Origin: Galerina marginata
Taxonomy: Eukaryota > Basidiomycota > Agaricomycetes > Agaricales > Galerinaceae
Direction of reading: 5' to 3'
Assembly: GCA_023014335.1 (NCBI GenBank)
Contig: JAECYW010000002.1
Span: forward strand, 744,001-808,000
Length of the DNA: 64,000 bases
The position numbers were made by a program, and so were the translations under genes. The notes below the pieces were generated by a model that was not told the origin of the DNA, made no database searches, and saw only the letters and a list, made by a program, of their open reading frames with translations. Position 1 is the stretch's first letter. The number at the start of each line of letters is the position of its first letter. Shown here piece after piece: positions 23,601-35,644 of the stretch.

Positions 23601-24799
23601 GTCCAGAAGGATGGGTGGCTATACTAGTCACCATCGGCCGTCGGTGGGTAAGAATATCCTGTTGGCGGCTGTGGTTAATACGATGGTGAAGGGCTGTGCA
23701 TGACAGTACTGACATCTGCTCCATACCCTGTGCCTCCAGGAGCTCCAGGTGATAGCACTAGTTCGTATGCACGAATGGTACTCCTTTCAGTCTGCAGAAG
23801 TGACCTTAAAATGTGTAACCACGGACTCTGAAACGACACGTACGTACCAGACCGGTCAAAACAATTCCACCTGTGTTGGTGATCAGGTGGATACAACAAC
23901 GGAGGAAAATTTGAATTGAACGAACCAGCATAGGCTACAAACATGAGATCCAGGTTCCTGGGATGAATTACGGTGTCCACAGCATTTGGACTGTAGAAAG
24001 TCCATCAGCACTCAAAGAATTCCTAAACGTCGAATGAAGGCCTTACGGGGCAGGGGGAATTAATGATGGTATACCACTGGCCTCCAATTTCTCCTCGTAC
24101 AGTTTCCACAAATTGGGGGTACTATATGGTGATTTCCGAAGACAGGTCAAGTCGTAAGTCTTGATGTCTCCGTTCTGAGTAGCCACGAAGACCTAACGGC
24201 ACTCGAGGTCAACCCGAGAATGTGTTCTGGACCGGAGATAAAGCACAAACATGGGTATGTGAAGGTGAAAGGGTCATCGAGCTAACAAAAAATTAATCTC
24301 ATTCTGTCTTTTGAATCAATTTAGGGATACCCACTTGCATTGATCAAACCGGGCTGAAGTGACTAGCTTTGGTTTGCCAAATTCCAATAGGCTGTAAACA
24401 TGGAGTTGGCTGTTTTCGTCTGATAAAAAATATCAGTCGAGATCTTCCTGATCAAATAGTACGCACCCAAGCAAACAATATTGAAAGTCGAAGTTGAAAA
24501 TTGTAACAGCCGTACTTCCACAGGTTGCGGTAAAGTGATCTTGCAATGAATCCCTGGGTTGCCAAAGATGTTAATGACTCCATCGGCGGTTCCTAGATAG
24601 AATTCAGATTTTTTATCCACACTAATGAAATTGGAATATACGTACCGGATGCAAGGAGACCTGCTATGGGGTCAATGGCTAGGGTCGTAACATTTAACGG
24701 GAAGTCAAGGGTTCTGAGTGAGCCAATCCTCCAATCTTGCTCGTCGCGCAAATCGGTAGAGAGATCTGGGAGAGTGTGTTCATTGTGTTTGGAGAACAT
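20606..24799 (-). CDS. Lgl/Sro7/tomosyn-like WD40 protein with SNARE-like C-terminus
   Basis: A large WD40 protein that binds the plasma-membrane SNARE Sec9/SNAP-25 and the exocyst in polarised secretion. The start at 24799 gives MFSKHNEHTLPDLSTDLRDE, followed by WD40-like strands (TLDFPLNVTTLAIDPIAGLLASGT, ADGVINIFGNPGIHCKI). The central exon 22192-23724 has MVTSIATHPSGHFFAVGYAD and ALSIGLDELFDDP. The C-terminal exons read LRRRQLLGDLEERFNSLEE, then RKRLATQQTAKSWFGL before the TGA at 20606-20608. That end resembles the R-SNARE-like tail of tomosyn/Sro7. The reading frame shifts by one extra base near 23725 (GGCACAGGGTATGGAGC), between two well-conserved stretches and with no intron signal. 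I take this as a sequence error. A CRE palindrome lies 65 bp upstream of the start. Confidence 0.85.
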
Positions 24800-25134
24800 G
24801 GTGGGATGAAAGCAAGAAAGCTATTCCGATCATAATATTCACGAAAGGTCAAGATACTTCGGCTGACGTCAGTTGTCAATATTTCAACTGCTTTGCTGCT
24901 GCATTTTCAACTTGAATGTTACTCCGCTGTCATCACGAACGTTAACGCCATAGTTAATTCTCAGAATATTATAGATAGACATGTATTTTAGGGGAATGGC
25001 CGTTACTGTATAATTTAACTAGAAATACATCTGTACAATGCAAAATGCGCGAAATGCTACATAATTAAGTGTCATAGATGCAGGTGCGGAAGGGGACCAT
25101 GGATATCAATACGAAATCATATACTACAGTCTTG
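24800..25134. other. Intergenic, Lgl promoter and coiled-coil gene 3' flank
   Basis: An AT-rich gap of 335 bp. The only notable site is the CRE palindrome at 24864-24871. No coding signal. Confidence 0.5.
24864..24871. promoter_or_regulatory. CRE palindrome upstream of the Lgl-like gene
   Basis: A perfect TGACGTCA lies 65 bp upstream of the start codon at 24799. This is the binding site of bZIP factors of the CREB/ATF type. Function is inferred from position only. Confidence 0.4.
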
Positions 25135-28100
25135 TCATGATGATTCCCCTCTGTCGAACAAAGACCTCATACCGGCCGATCTGTCGACTGTTTGATGAGA
25201 CGAACCCCTGATCTTCCCCAACCAACTTCGTTTACTAGATGGTTTGGCGGAAGAATTGGGCAGAGTGGATGGAATGCTTTGATAGGGACTGTTGGTTAAG
25301 TCCGAGATAAAATTAGGAGGTGACCGTGAAGCAACAGTATTCCGTCTCGGAGAAGGCATGGCTGCGGTTGGCCGGCTACTTTGGTGACGAACTGGAGTAA
25401 AGCCAGATTGTAAACTGTTCAGTACCCTCCGCACTCTTGGTGTTTTATTTTCTACATCCTCGCCGTCAGCATTGAAAGCTTGAACAGGCATATTCTCGCA
25501 AGCCTCAAAATCATCGGGTGCAGCCCGTTTCTTCCCAATGACAACAGCAGACGGTAGAGGATCCATTTCTGTTGTAAGACGTCTCTCAGGCGTACGGGAC
25601 CTGAAGACTGGCGTGATGGTTCGGTTTCTTTCTGGTGTTTTGGGTCTTGGTAAGGAAGATGGACCCGAGACGACTCGGCTTGATGGCATGCGTGAGGCCT
25701 CACGGGGAGTCTCTGTGGGGGGTCGTGTTGTCGCTGCTACTACGGTGGCAGAACGTGGTCGGGAGAAGGTGGCACTGGGACTCTGCGGTGTCCGGCTGAT
25801 ATGTGGTGTTTGGGCAGTGAAAGGCGCAGTGAAAGGCGCAGACACTTGTGAAGTCAATTGCGGAGTAATATTTGGAGGCTCTGGTTGTGACAGGGCACCA
25901 CTCGAAGCCTTGGCTGCAGCTAAGTTTCGCTTGTAGATTCTGGACTTTTCTGTTTAGCGACTCCACCTTTGCACTAAGTTTCTTCTTTTCTTTCAACATC
26001 CTTCAAAGTTTCAAGTCAGCAACGAAGGAATATGGCTAAGCGAGAACGCCTACTCAAGAACACGGTCGTCATTCTCCTCGATTTCTGTACATTTGGCGCG
26101 TAAAAGTTCTTCCATCTCGTTGTTGCGTTCTTCCAATTCAGCAAGCGCGTGGTCGAGATTTGGCCGTGATCGGTACGCTGACAACTCACGCTGAAATTCG
26201 GCAGTTTCGCGTTTATGTTGTGCGTTTTGCAAGCTGAGGTTCACTTCTGCTGCCTTCCAAGCCTTCTCCGAGCGGGCGAGGTCGGACTTGAGATGGTCAA
26301 TATCTCCTCTTAACGTTGCGACAAGATGTTCGCTTCAACTGCGATGAGCAACAGACCGATTTAGGCGAATAACCTGCTTACCTGTCTTTGACTTGAGATT
26401 CAAGATAACGGCTAAGAGATTTCGATTTTTGAACGTCAGCCTCGAGTGTTGTAATCTCTTGCTGTAAGCCGGTTTTCTCCTCTTCAGAAGCAGAAAGATG
26501 CATTTGAGTTTCTTCAAGAGCCATTTGCCGTTCGATCAAATCACCTTGCAGCTTGGAAATGGCTTGTTGTGCACGTTCATGACGATCGTCTGCAGATAAC
26601 AACGCTGCTTTGTGCGCTTTAAGATCATCAGCACGACCCTCAACCTCTTCTTGCAAGCGAAGGGAAAGACGGGTGGCCTCTTCCTTTGAAATTTCCGAAA
26701 GACGTGTTTCTTCCTCGAATCTTCCTTGCAACAATTGGACCTTTCGTTCAAGCTCTTGTTGAACGACATGCTTATCACTCTGGGAGCGCAGAAGGGCCTC
26801 TTGGGATTGTTGAAGACGCTCGAGGATCAGTGATAATTTGATTTTTTTCGACTCGAAGGGCCTCGTTAGCATCTAATGCTTCCCGGTGACTGTCACTGGC
26901 CTTGGCCAATTGGTCACGAAGTTCGGATAGCATCTTGGCATGATCCTTCTCCAGAATAGTGAAATGATCTCGAATTTGTTCGAGTTCCGATAAAGTTTAC
27001 CAGGGTGCCTTCGAGTTGTTGACGAAGGTCATCCATCGACTTCTTTGCCTCTTCCTGGGTGCGCTGGTGACTGTCACGGGAGGATGTATACCTGGTCTGG
27101 AGTTCCTCCAACGCACTTTCTGTCTCGACCAAACGTCCTTGCAAGACGCCAAGTGCCTCTGCGTGCTGCAGCTTGAGCTGAACAAGATCTCGCTCGGCAT
27201 CTTCATCGGTGGAGTGAGCAAGGGGTATCTGCTGCAAACGAACCTCGAGTTCATGATTCCTGGACTGGAGATTGGAGATGGTAGAATCGTGGTCTGCTTC
27301 GCGGAGAGCAGCAAGTTCAGCCTCAACCTTAGCCTTCTCCTCCTGCAGTTTCTGTGCAAGGAGAGACAATTCCTCGACCTCTGTTTGGCGCTGGGTAAGG
27401 TCGAGTCTCAACTTCTCGAGTTCATCACGTTGCTCGTCAGATTGCCCGAAAGACTCGTGATCTTCTCGTCTAGGGACTGCTGAACGGCAGATAAATGGCT
27501 CTGTGCCCCACTCGCTCGATCTCTTGCATGCCGGACGGCATCGCGAGCCCGGGTGACGGTGTCTGCGACCACGGCTATGAGGCCAGTGATGACAACCTGG
27601 TTATCGCTGTGACGACCTTCCAAGTTCTCAAACTCTTCTTCCAAGGCCTCTACACGGCTTAGCGCCTCGTCTCTAGCTTCGCGAGCATCGGCACAATCTT
27701 CTACCATCGCGTCCTTTTGAGCGGCCATCATTTCCAACTCATTTGTCATCTCACCCAGGCGCTCTTCCTGCAGCCTGAGGTTGGTGTCAAGTCGTTGAAC
27801 ATCATGCTGAAGAATGCCGACAAGCTCGTTTCTCCTCATAACCCGATTCTCAAGCTCTTCGATGTGCTCGCGTAATGTTCTTGTTGCTTCATTTGAAGTC
27901 ATACTTGAGAGTTGGTGGAATTGGAGATTGGTATAGCGGCTCTCGGCATTTGTGAGTTCGTCCTGCGCAATTTGGAGGTCGGTTGTCAGGTTGGTGACTT
28001 GAAGGGCGAGGGCATCACGCTCGGATTCGACGTCCTCCAGCTGGTTGTTGAGTTCGGCTATCTCATGCATGGTTTCTTCAAGATGATGGCGAGCATCTTG

Positions 28101-29983
28101 TTCAGCCAACCTTACGGGTTCCACATCGTTTTCCCAATCTAAGTCTTTGTTTTGCAATTGGTTGAGAAGGTCGTCGCGTTCGTTTGTGGTTGCTTCTAAG
28201 GAGAGAATTGCGACGTGGTATCGCTCCTCCAGCTCCTTGAGATCAAGTAATTGTCCTTGAGAGGGTCCCTGATGATTCCGCATAATTGGTGATATGCCCC
28301 AGGGACAATGGCCAGGACCCTGCACCTGCGTGCCAAGGCTCTTAATTTGGAGGTCCTTCGAGTGCAGGGAAGCAGTGTTCCTGCCGTTCGTAGCGATAAA
28401 TTGAGCGTTCATTTCATCCATTTCTACCCTAAGCTGGTCGATTGTAGCCAGGGTGTGGGTATTGCTCGTTGTTGACAAGGAGGCCGATAATTTCGCTTCC
28501 AAGGCCTCAATGGCAAATCTGGATTCAGACTCCAAGAATTGAACATCGCGTTTTAGGCTGTCTCTTTCGCCACGAAGTCGATCTATGGCGAATAAAAGTC
28601 GCTCGATTTGAGCGATTGCGTCGTCGTTAATATACATATCCGTTGCAGAATCCGGAGGTGACGCTGGTCGGTGTTCTGCTGAACAGGGTTCAAGAGTATC
28701 CATATCGATTAAGCAGGAATCGTCGTTCATAAGAGGATCCTCGCAGGTCTCCAAAGATTTAGTAGCTCTTACGGACTGTCAGAAACGCAACAAATAACAT
28801 GAGGGTGAACGTACTTTGCCTTAAGAGCTTGATCTCGGGCATCCCTATCTTGCAATTCCTTGGCAAGCCGTTGAAACTCCCGATGAGCGTCTTCCAATTC
28901 GTCAAGGGCCTCTTCTTTCTCTCTAACCAATTCAACTCGGTGTTGCTCACCCTCTGCCAGGCGTCGTTGTGCTTCCTTCAGCTGAGATTCCGTTCTTCGA
29001 AGCTTCTCCTTTAGTTCCTTTGAACTCGGCTCCCCTCTCATCATCAACTCAAGTGCAGCAATCTTGGCATCAGTCCTCTTCGATTCGTCTCAAAAGCTCG
29101 TCCTCTCGACTCCCATCCGCTTGCTGCCCCCTTAGATACGCTAGCTCCTCTTCTTTGTCTACCAAAGACGCCTTGAAGGACTCAACTTCCGCTGTCAGCT
29201 TCTTCTCCGTAGCCAACTTCTCGTTGTCTGCCTTGATCAGATCCTTCTGGACCTGCGCCAACTTTTGGCTCGCGGCCTGTAGGTCTGTCTCCTTTTTGGC
29301 CAAACAGCCGCGCACTTCAAGGAGATCTTGTTCTAATGTCGTAATCCTGAAGTTGGAAAGTGATGAGGACCGTGGCCTCGCAATTGCTCGTCTTCCAGGT
29401 GTCGTGGTTGAAGTTGGTTGCGTGACTTCATGCAGGTTCGATTCCAACTCTCGGACACGCGCTTCAAGAATGGATTTCTCCCGTTCCAATTTAGCACTGC
29501 GAGAACTGTGCTCGTCGGAGGTGTATGATATTCTTTCCAGAGTGGATTCCAGTTGGCGCAACTCCAAAGCCGTTGACCTATTCTTCTCCTGTGCGCCTAC
29601 AAGAGCCGCCTTCACATTCTCTGAGGCAATCTTTTCGTTTCGGAGGTCTTCAGATCGTTGTTGGAGATCGACATCGAGTTGTAGAGCCCGTTTCGTTTCG
29701 GCAGTAAGCTAGAATCGCGATGTAAATGTCAAAAACCTATATTTTTCCTCTTGAACAGACAAACTTTGTGCAATGCCTCATTAAGTCTTTCCTTTATTTC
29801 ATCGAGGTCTGCTGCTTGTTTCGCTATTCGGTCTTGCTGGGCAGCAATGTGGCCATCTGAAAGTCCTGTAAGCCACATGCTGTAGGAACTCCGGTTGGTG
29901 TACTCACCTTTACTCGCCAATTTATCCTTAAAAGCACGAGTTTCCTCAGAAATATCGTCAATTCCGAGGTTCCAGGTAGACAT
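25135..29983 (-). CDS. Giant coiled-coil protein, function unknown
   Basis: The start at 29983 (MSTWNLGIDDISEETRAFKDKL; an in-frame Met also at 29992) leads into an N-terminal segment YSMWLTGLSDGHIAAQQDRIAKQ, then more than 1,000 residues of heptad-like Glu, Leu, Arg and Gln. The long exon 27408-28754 and the next ones are nearly all coiled coil. The C-terminus is a basic, Ser/Pro/Arg-rich tail with SRTPERR, TPRVRRVLNSLQSGFTP and SWLGKIRGSS, ending at 25135. Such tails are typical of proteins at spindle poles, septa or the cytoskeleton, but I cannot name a family. Three mid-exon frame changes occur where the coiled coil continues in another frame: near 27445 (GGG run), near 26988, and at the T7 run 26842-26848 (A7 on the coding strand). 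They look like sequence errors. The estimated length is about 1,450 residues. Confidence 0.75.
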
Positions 29984-31161
29984 AGCTACCACGGTAAAGT
30001 GTGAGTCGTCTAAGCAGATAGATGATAGATTGAAGTCCTAGGACCTACAAATCAAACTTTCGTTGAATCTCTGAACGTCACGTGGTTGAGAAAAAACGTA
30101 AAGACGCGTCGTCAAACCATGTGACCGTGTTTAATCTCCTTAATTGGCCAACGACGCGTCCAAATCAACAGTAGCTTGGTTTACTGCGACGGCAACATTG
30201 ATATTATTGCTGGATTGGACATTTTACAACAAAGGTAAATTTTCAACGTTGGCGACAGGAATTGCGACAATCTTATAATTGACAAACGTTCATTTCTATC
30301 CCCGTTTTGAAGCATCGGAACCCCGTCCGCTCTTCGTCGAGTTTCCAGGTCAATTCTGAACTCAGCCACTTTCAGGTGGAGTGGAATTTGGTAATAATGA
30401 CGATTTGCTTACTACTATCAAAGGAAGTAAAGCTGATTAAGACCTTTTTCTAGGCATCAGCCAGGGAGTTAGGAGTTTGAGAGAAGATGGTAAAATTGCG
30501 CAGTAGTATTTTCTATCACTTTGATTTCACTTCGAGCTCCTGATTTGATAGAAAAAAATGCAAAACTAACTTGTGCGACATAAACTGACCATTCGGGTGA
30601 CCTTTTAAGTTGGGAGACGTGAAAGTAAAATAACATGGAAAAAATGAAATTGTGCATAACCCTCCGGCAATGGCGACGAAAAATAGGCGGACGGAGATAT
30701 TGGCATGATAGCAGATTTTATTATTGACGTCATCAGACTCTTTACTTCCGATATCTAGATACCTCCCTCGACTTTTGACTTTTGGGGCTGTTCTTCACGG
30801 TATCGTCAGAAATTTCGAAATCGATCCCCTGGCCCATATGCAGTTGAGTGGGGCAAAAATTTGAAGATTTTACGGATATGTGACGCGGCAAATACTTTCG
30901 CGTTTCGAGAAACGCGTGAAAGACTGTGAAGCTCCGTATTAGATAAAAGCATAGCGACACTTGGTTGTTTGCGTCATTCAGTAATTCTGAGACAACCGCG
31001 TCAACGGGTTGTTGCTTTGTGGTCACACTATTGCCTTTCTCTTCCTTACCACCACTATCCACATTTCATCTTCCTCCAATTTTTGGTGGAGGACTGAGCG
31101 ATATTACTTCTCCCCTTTCTATCTTCATCTCTGACTCTCCTTTCCTCCAAGCGTTTCTACA
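29984..31161. other. Intergenic region of about 1.2 kb
   Basis: This is the divergent region between the coiled-coil gene (minus) and the ARMT1-like gene (plus). It holds a CRE palindrome at 30725-30732 and pyrimidine-rich sequence at 31020-31140, just before the ARMT1-like start. The short frames inside show no recognisable features. Confidence 0.5.
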
Positions 31162-33104
31162 ATGTCTCCTGCAACCACCAGCGTCACTGAGCGTGAGCAT
31201 GCCGCCGTCTCATCTTCAAATGCACCGTCGCGGGTTACTCTACATCTGGGCCACCTCCCCAGTAAAAAAAATTTAAAGGCGCCCTGGCCAAGGACGCCTA
31301 CCAGGGTAAATATATGCGCGTTTTCTGTGCTGGAACGTGTCACTGACAGGATTCTTGCCACAGGTTGATCCCAATAACCCGCCTTGGCCAGCATATCGTG
31401 GATATCACGAATACTCTTTTGCCCATGCGACAATGCAATCCCGCCTGCCCACTATTCTGGGCAAAGCGATCGAAGACGCGACTCGCACGTTAAACACAGA
31501 ATCTTCTGAAGAACGAGTCGTTGACCTCGCGCAGTGTATCGATCGCATGGGCGAGCTTATGAACGACCTTAGTGGCAATGCAAAGCTACGGCCCATTGTA
31601 GATGACGACGAGGCAGACGTCGCGCTTTGGAACAAGGAGATTGCGAAATATTTTCAAGGTGAGCGCTTGATCGGAAGTCGTTCTCAAAATAGTTTAATGA
31701 CGTCATGTTCCTTCCCATTTCAGGCAAAGATTTCATGAACGCGCCGTGGTTGTTTGCGGAAGCCTACAAGTATCGCAGACTCCATGAATGTTTCAGTGTC
31801 AGCAAATTCTGGCACGACTACGATGTGTTTTACAGACAAAAAGTGAATCTTGCTCAGTGCTTCACGACCTATTTTAACCCGTTTTCAGTGCGATACGTTC
31901 TCTCGCTCCACCGATGCGGTCTTCGAGTTGTCGCTGCGCTTTGCAGACCCGTTCAAGATATCCGAGGCGCTCTCCCCAGAAGCGAAGCTTGAGGCCGAAC
32001 GTCTTATGTTCCTGGAATTGACTCAAGGTTAATTGAATACCCATTATCTTGGCTCTCATCGAACTCATCCTTATCGTGCATAGTCTGCCTCTGGGGAAAT
32101 GCAACTGATTTGTCTCTTCTGATCAATATGTCAGAAGATCAGATTAAGGCTATTCAATCTACGGGCGGAGATTCCTTGGCAGCCACAGAGAAAAACATTC
32201 TTGGCAATGACATTGGTCGCCTCTGGGAACATGTCAAAATGCTTCGAGAGAAGACCGGCGGCAGGATCGACTTCGTTCTCGATAACGCCGGCTTCGAACT
32301 TTATTGTGATTGTGTCTACGGTCATTTTTTTTACTCTTTTTATTCGGACAGTACTCTCATACAGGGCTGCACCCTAGCCGATTTTCTTCTGCAAAGCGGA
32401 CTCGCAAACCAAATCCGCTTCCATGGAAAACGATACCCATGGTTTGTCTCCGATGTCACCAAGAAGGATTGGGAGTGGCTCTTGAATATAATGGTGTACG
32501 GTCAACTCTTTCCGAATGCAAGCGACGCGGAAATGGAATCTCTTCGAAGACTCGGTGCCCGCTGGAAGGTTCGTGGCATGGTACATTCTCGAGGTCGGAA
32601 AGTCATCTAATATTATCTTATCAGCAATATGAAAAAGAAGGCAAATGGGTGTACGAACAGCATCCATTCTGGTGCGCTGGGTACACTTACTGGGATTTGC
32701 ATTCGGAAGCACCCGATCTATTCCTTCATCTCTCGCGTTCAGATCTGGTTATCTTCAAAGGCGATCTGAACCACCGCAAGCTGACATACGACTGTGCGGC
32801 CCCAGCAAGTACTCCGTTTGATGTAGCAATAGGACCCATGGCAAGCTCTGCAGGTGCACCTGTGATAGCCAGCTTGAGGACGATCAAGAGCGACGTCGTC
32901 GTTGGTCTTGGATCTCAAGGTGATGACATCGCCGAGAAACTTGACAAGGAGGAACCTGGATGGAAGATCAGTGGCAAATATGTGAGTCATTACAAGCTCA
33001 TAAGCCAACACCTTTGTTTTACACATACTTACGGTCTACTTCTACTAGGCTGTTGTCCTTCTTTCCGATGGTCGTCCAGGAGAGAAAGTACGGTTTGCGT
33101 AGAA
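31162..33104 (+). CDS. ARMT1-like DUF89 damage-control phosphatase / protein-glutamate methyltransferase
   Basis: The DUF89 family contains metal-dependent phosphatases that clean up reactive sugar phosphates; the human member ARMT1 was also described as a carboxyl methyltransferase. The product of about 490 residues begins MSPATTSVTEREHAAVSSSN. After an intron at 31304-31363 it reads VDPNNPPWPAYRGYHEYSFA, then ESSEERVVDLAQCIDRMGEL and NDIGRLWEHVKMLREKTGG. The two metal-site motifs of the family are intact: DFVLDNAGFELYCDC and VIFKGDLNHRKLTYD. The end, VVLLSDGRPGEKVRFA, meets TAG at 33102-33104. At least six introns were placed and the frame is clean. A perfect CRE palindrome falls inside an intron at 31698. 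Confidence 0.9.
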
Positions 33105-35644
33105 TTCAGTGCCTGACATAGAAAAATGGAAGTAGATTTTAGATGCCCTTTTCAACGATTCGATTTGAAGCGCCTGTTTTTTGACGAATCGCGCAGTAGA
33201 AAATATTTATGATTATGGTTTATTTTTTGTAGCACTAGATCGACCTCGGTGAATTACCCAGCCCCGAGAATAATTTTACATGTAGTTTGATACCGTTAGT
33301 TAGAATTGCAATCAACTTTATTTCTGGAGTAGACTCTGTTAAGAATACATTCAATACTGCTAACTGAATACACGGGGGAAGGAAGGTGTTTAGATGTTCG
33401 ATGCATCCTCTCTTTCGAAATTTGATTTCACATTGCCTTCGTTAAGCAACGAAAGCTGTGTCGAGGATTGCAGAATATCACGCCATGAATCAAATTTTGG
33501 CTGAGAGTCGAAGCACAAGCAACGCAAGATGAACGTCGAAGACAAGTGTATTTCTGATCACGCAACTCAAAACGACCTTATGGACGACGATATGGAAGAT
33601 AACATTACCATAAACAATATGACTGGAAGGAAGGAAGAATGAGCTATAACCGACGGTGTATGGGAATGAATGGTATAAATGTAACGCAGACGCGCGTCCA
33701 ATGAACCCACTTGGGCGGTTCCCAGTTCGAATCGGTGAAAGATGGTCAACCACATGAAGCTCTGACCAAGCATGACCAGTATGCCACGACTGTATGGCGC
33801 GCAGCTGGTGTAGATAACCAAAACTCCCAGAGGAACGGAGTGGTTTTAGCGAAAAGTTTCCGTTGGTTGGTAAGTAACTTTTCAATGTAGAGTTGGAGTC
33901 GGGCTTCAAAGAGTCGGGCTTCGCTGGACTTCGTGGAATTTCGGTTTCATATCCCATGCATGACCAAGGATCGTGGCTGCCAAGGAAGATAAACAGCAGA
34001 GCAAATAACGGTCGCAGATCACCAGAGCTTCCAAAGCAATTAGCGACGCCGATGCCATGTTTGAAACCATCACATCACCTGCTAAACACTATTAGAAGCA
34101 ATGACTATAATACACCTGTCTTGTTGTTTATAGAATTGATTGGCCTTCCCATGGGCAGATGGAATGCACAGCAAACGCGCATGATAATATCGAGGAGAAG
34201 GACTGGTATGTGAACGTAACGCTCGCAGAAGAAAGCAGCCTATTTTTAGAGGAGGAGTGTGGCAAATATCTTGTTAGAGATCTATAACGACGCGTGCTCA
34301 CCCGGATGGACAGTACAGTTCAGTAAAAGATAGGTCAGCCAACTTCGAATATCGAGGCTTTTTCGGATCCGGCTGACTATGTTGGGACGAAGGCACCCAT
34401 GTATTGTAGTCGACTGACATTTGTTGATTGTAGGAAAGAGAAATTGCGTGTTGTTGCACTAGTTCACTTCCAAATTACGTTCATACGAGAAATAGTCCGA
34501 GTGGCCAGAAAAGGTATCGAAATCAGAGCTATCAGAACTAACTCTGGTGCTTCTGGCGGAACTAAGATGTAATGGTAGGACGGGGAAGGGAGGCCCGGGA
34601 GGATGCAATGAATAACTGAGAGGATTCCGGCACCGGGACTCGGTTACAGCAGGTCAGCCGGGCCTAACCGTTGCGTACAACCGCCCTCACACAGCCAATC
34701 ATGTTTCCACAACTTAACATTCGAACGTTTGAACCGTTGCAGACCCTTGTGTTCGCTCTCTTTCCATTCTATTAATCTCAACGCAGGTATGTATGTGCCA
34801 TGCTGTCTATATTATTTCGTCCTTCTCAAATGACCGAGAATAGACTTGACGTTGTCTTCCAGGTTTTCGAGATCAAAGTTGCCTAGCATTCTGGATTGAT
34901 ACACACCTGACAAAACTGTTTCTGAACGCCGCTCAAGGCGATGTGAAAGCCCGCGCGTGAAGCCATGCGCCGGTCGTTTGTGGTCTAGCCATGATGGAAT
35001 CGTCGTGATAGTTGCGAGATATGAGGCCTTTCGAACCTCGAAATGCTTTCAAGTGAGTCTCATCTGCGTGTCTGTGTCTAGTGGACAGTGATGGACCTCT
35101 ATGGTTAGTGGCTACATTGCTGCATATGTTCCTTAGATAAATTCGCAGGCTTGCTTCTCCTTGCTTCTAAAGGCTAACGATGCGACACCACAAGCCGAGG
35201 GCTGCAAACATAGGCAATTCGAATAGATCTGAGATCTATTTTTGTTATCACTCTTTCGTGAGAGGATTGACCGCCAGTATCAGGACATCGATTGTAACTT
35301 TAGCTGTCAGATTCAAGGTGAGCTACTTTTCCATATGTTTGGTCGCCCCAATGAACCTTATGGATGAACAGAAAAATAGTGCCTGAGAAAGGTGCAAGAA
35401 TAACGTCGATAATTTAGGTCAAATCTCATCTCTCAAAAACTGATCTTTTGTCGGAATGAGATCATCACCATTACTGCTACTCGTGGAATCCTACTCAGTT
35501 GCGTCGGGTTCACAATCGAGGAACTTCTGCGGTTCTATTCCATGTGGCCTACTTCCAGGCAGACGGGCATATAAAAGGGACGCAGCTATATCCCATGAAT
35601 TGCATCGAATATTTGCATCCTCGAGCAACATTCGCTAGACAGTC
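33105..35644. other. Gene-poor region of 2.5 kb, possible decayed gene or non-coding transcript
   Basis: No convincing protein gene is present. A 155-codon frame on the minus strand (33490-33957) overlaps a second hydrophobic frame (33567-33821), but neither has family features. Between 34700 and 35400 on the plus strand there are well-formed intron-like segments, 34787-34862 (GTATGT...TTCCAG) and 35053-35148 (GTGAGT...TCGCAG), in sequence without a long frame. That would fit a spliced non-coding RNA or a decayed gene. The last 75 bp before 35645 are the protease promoter. Confidence 0.4.
35570..35577 (+). promoter_or_regulatory. TATA box of the aspartic protease gene
   Basis: TATAAAAG lies 75 bp upstream of the ATG at 35645, a usual distance for a strongly expressed basidiomycete gene. 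Confidence 0.65.

Noticed and set aside
33490..33957. 155-codon minus-strand frame
   Set aside because: No signal, domain or splice support, and another frame of similar quality overlaps it. I could not call it a gene.
34490..34570. tRNA-Ser-like sequence (GTCCGAGTGGCC)
   Set aside because: The A-box-like piece is present, but there is no B box (GGTTCGAATCC type), no paired acceptor stem and no clear anticodon arm.
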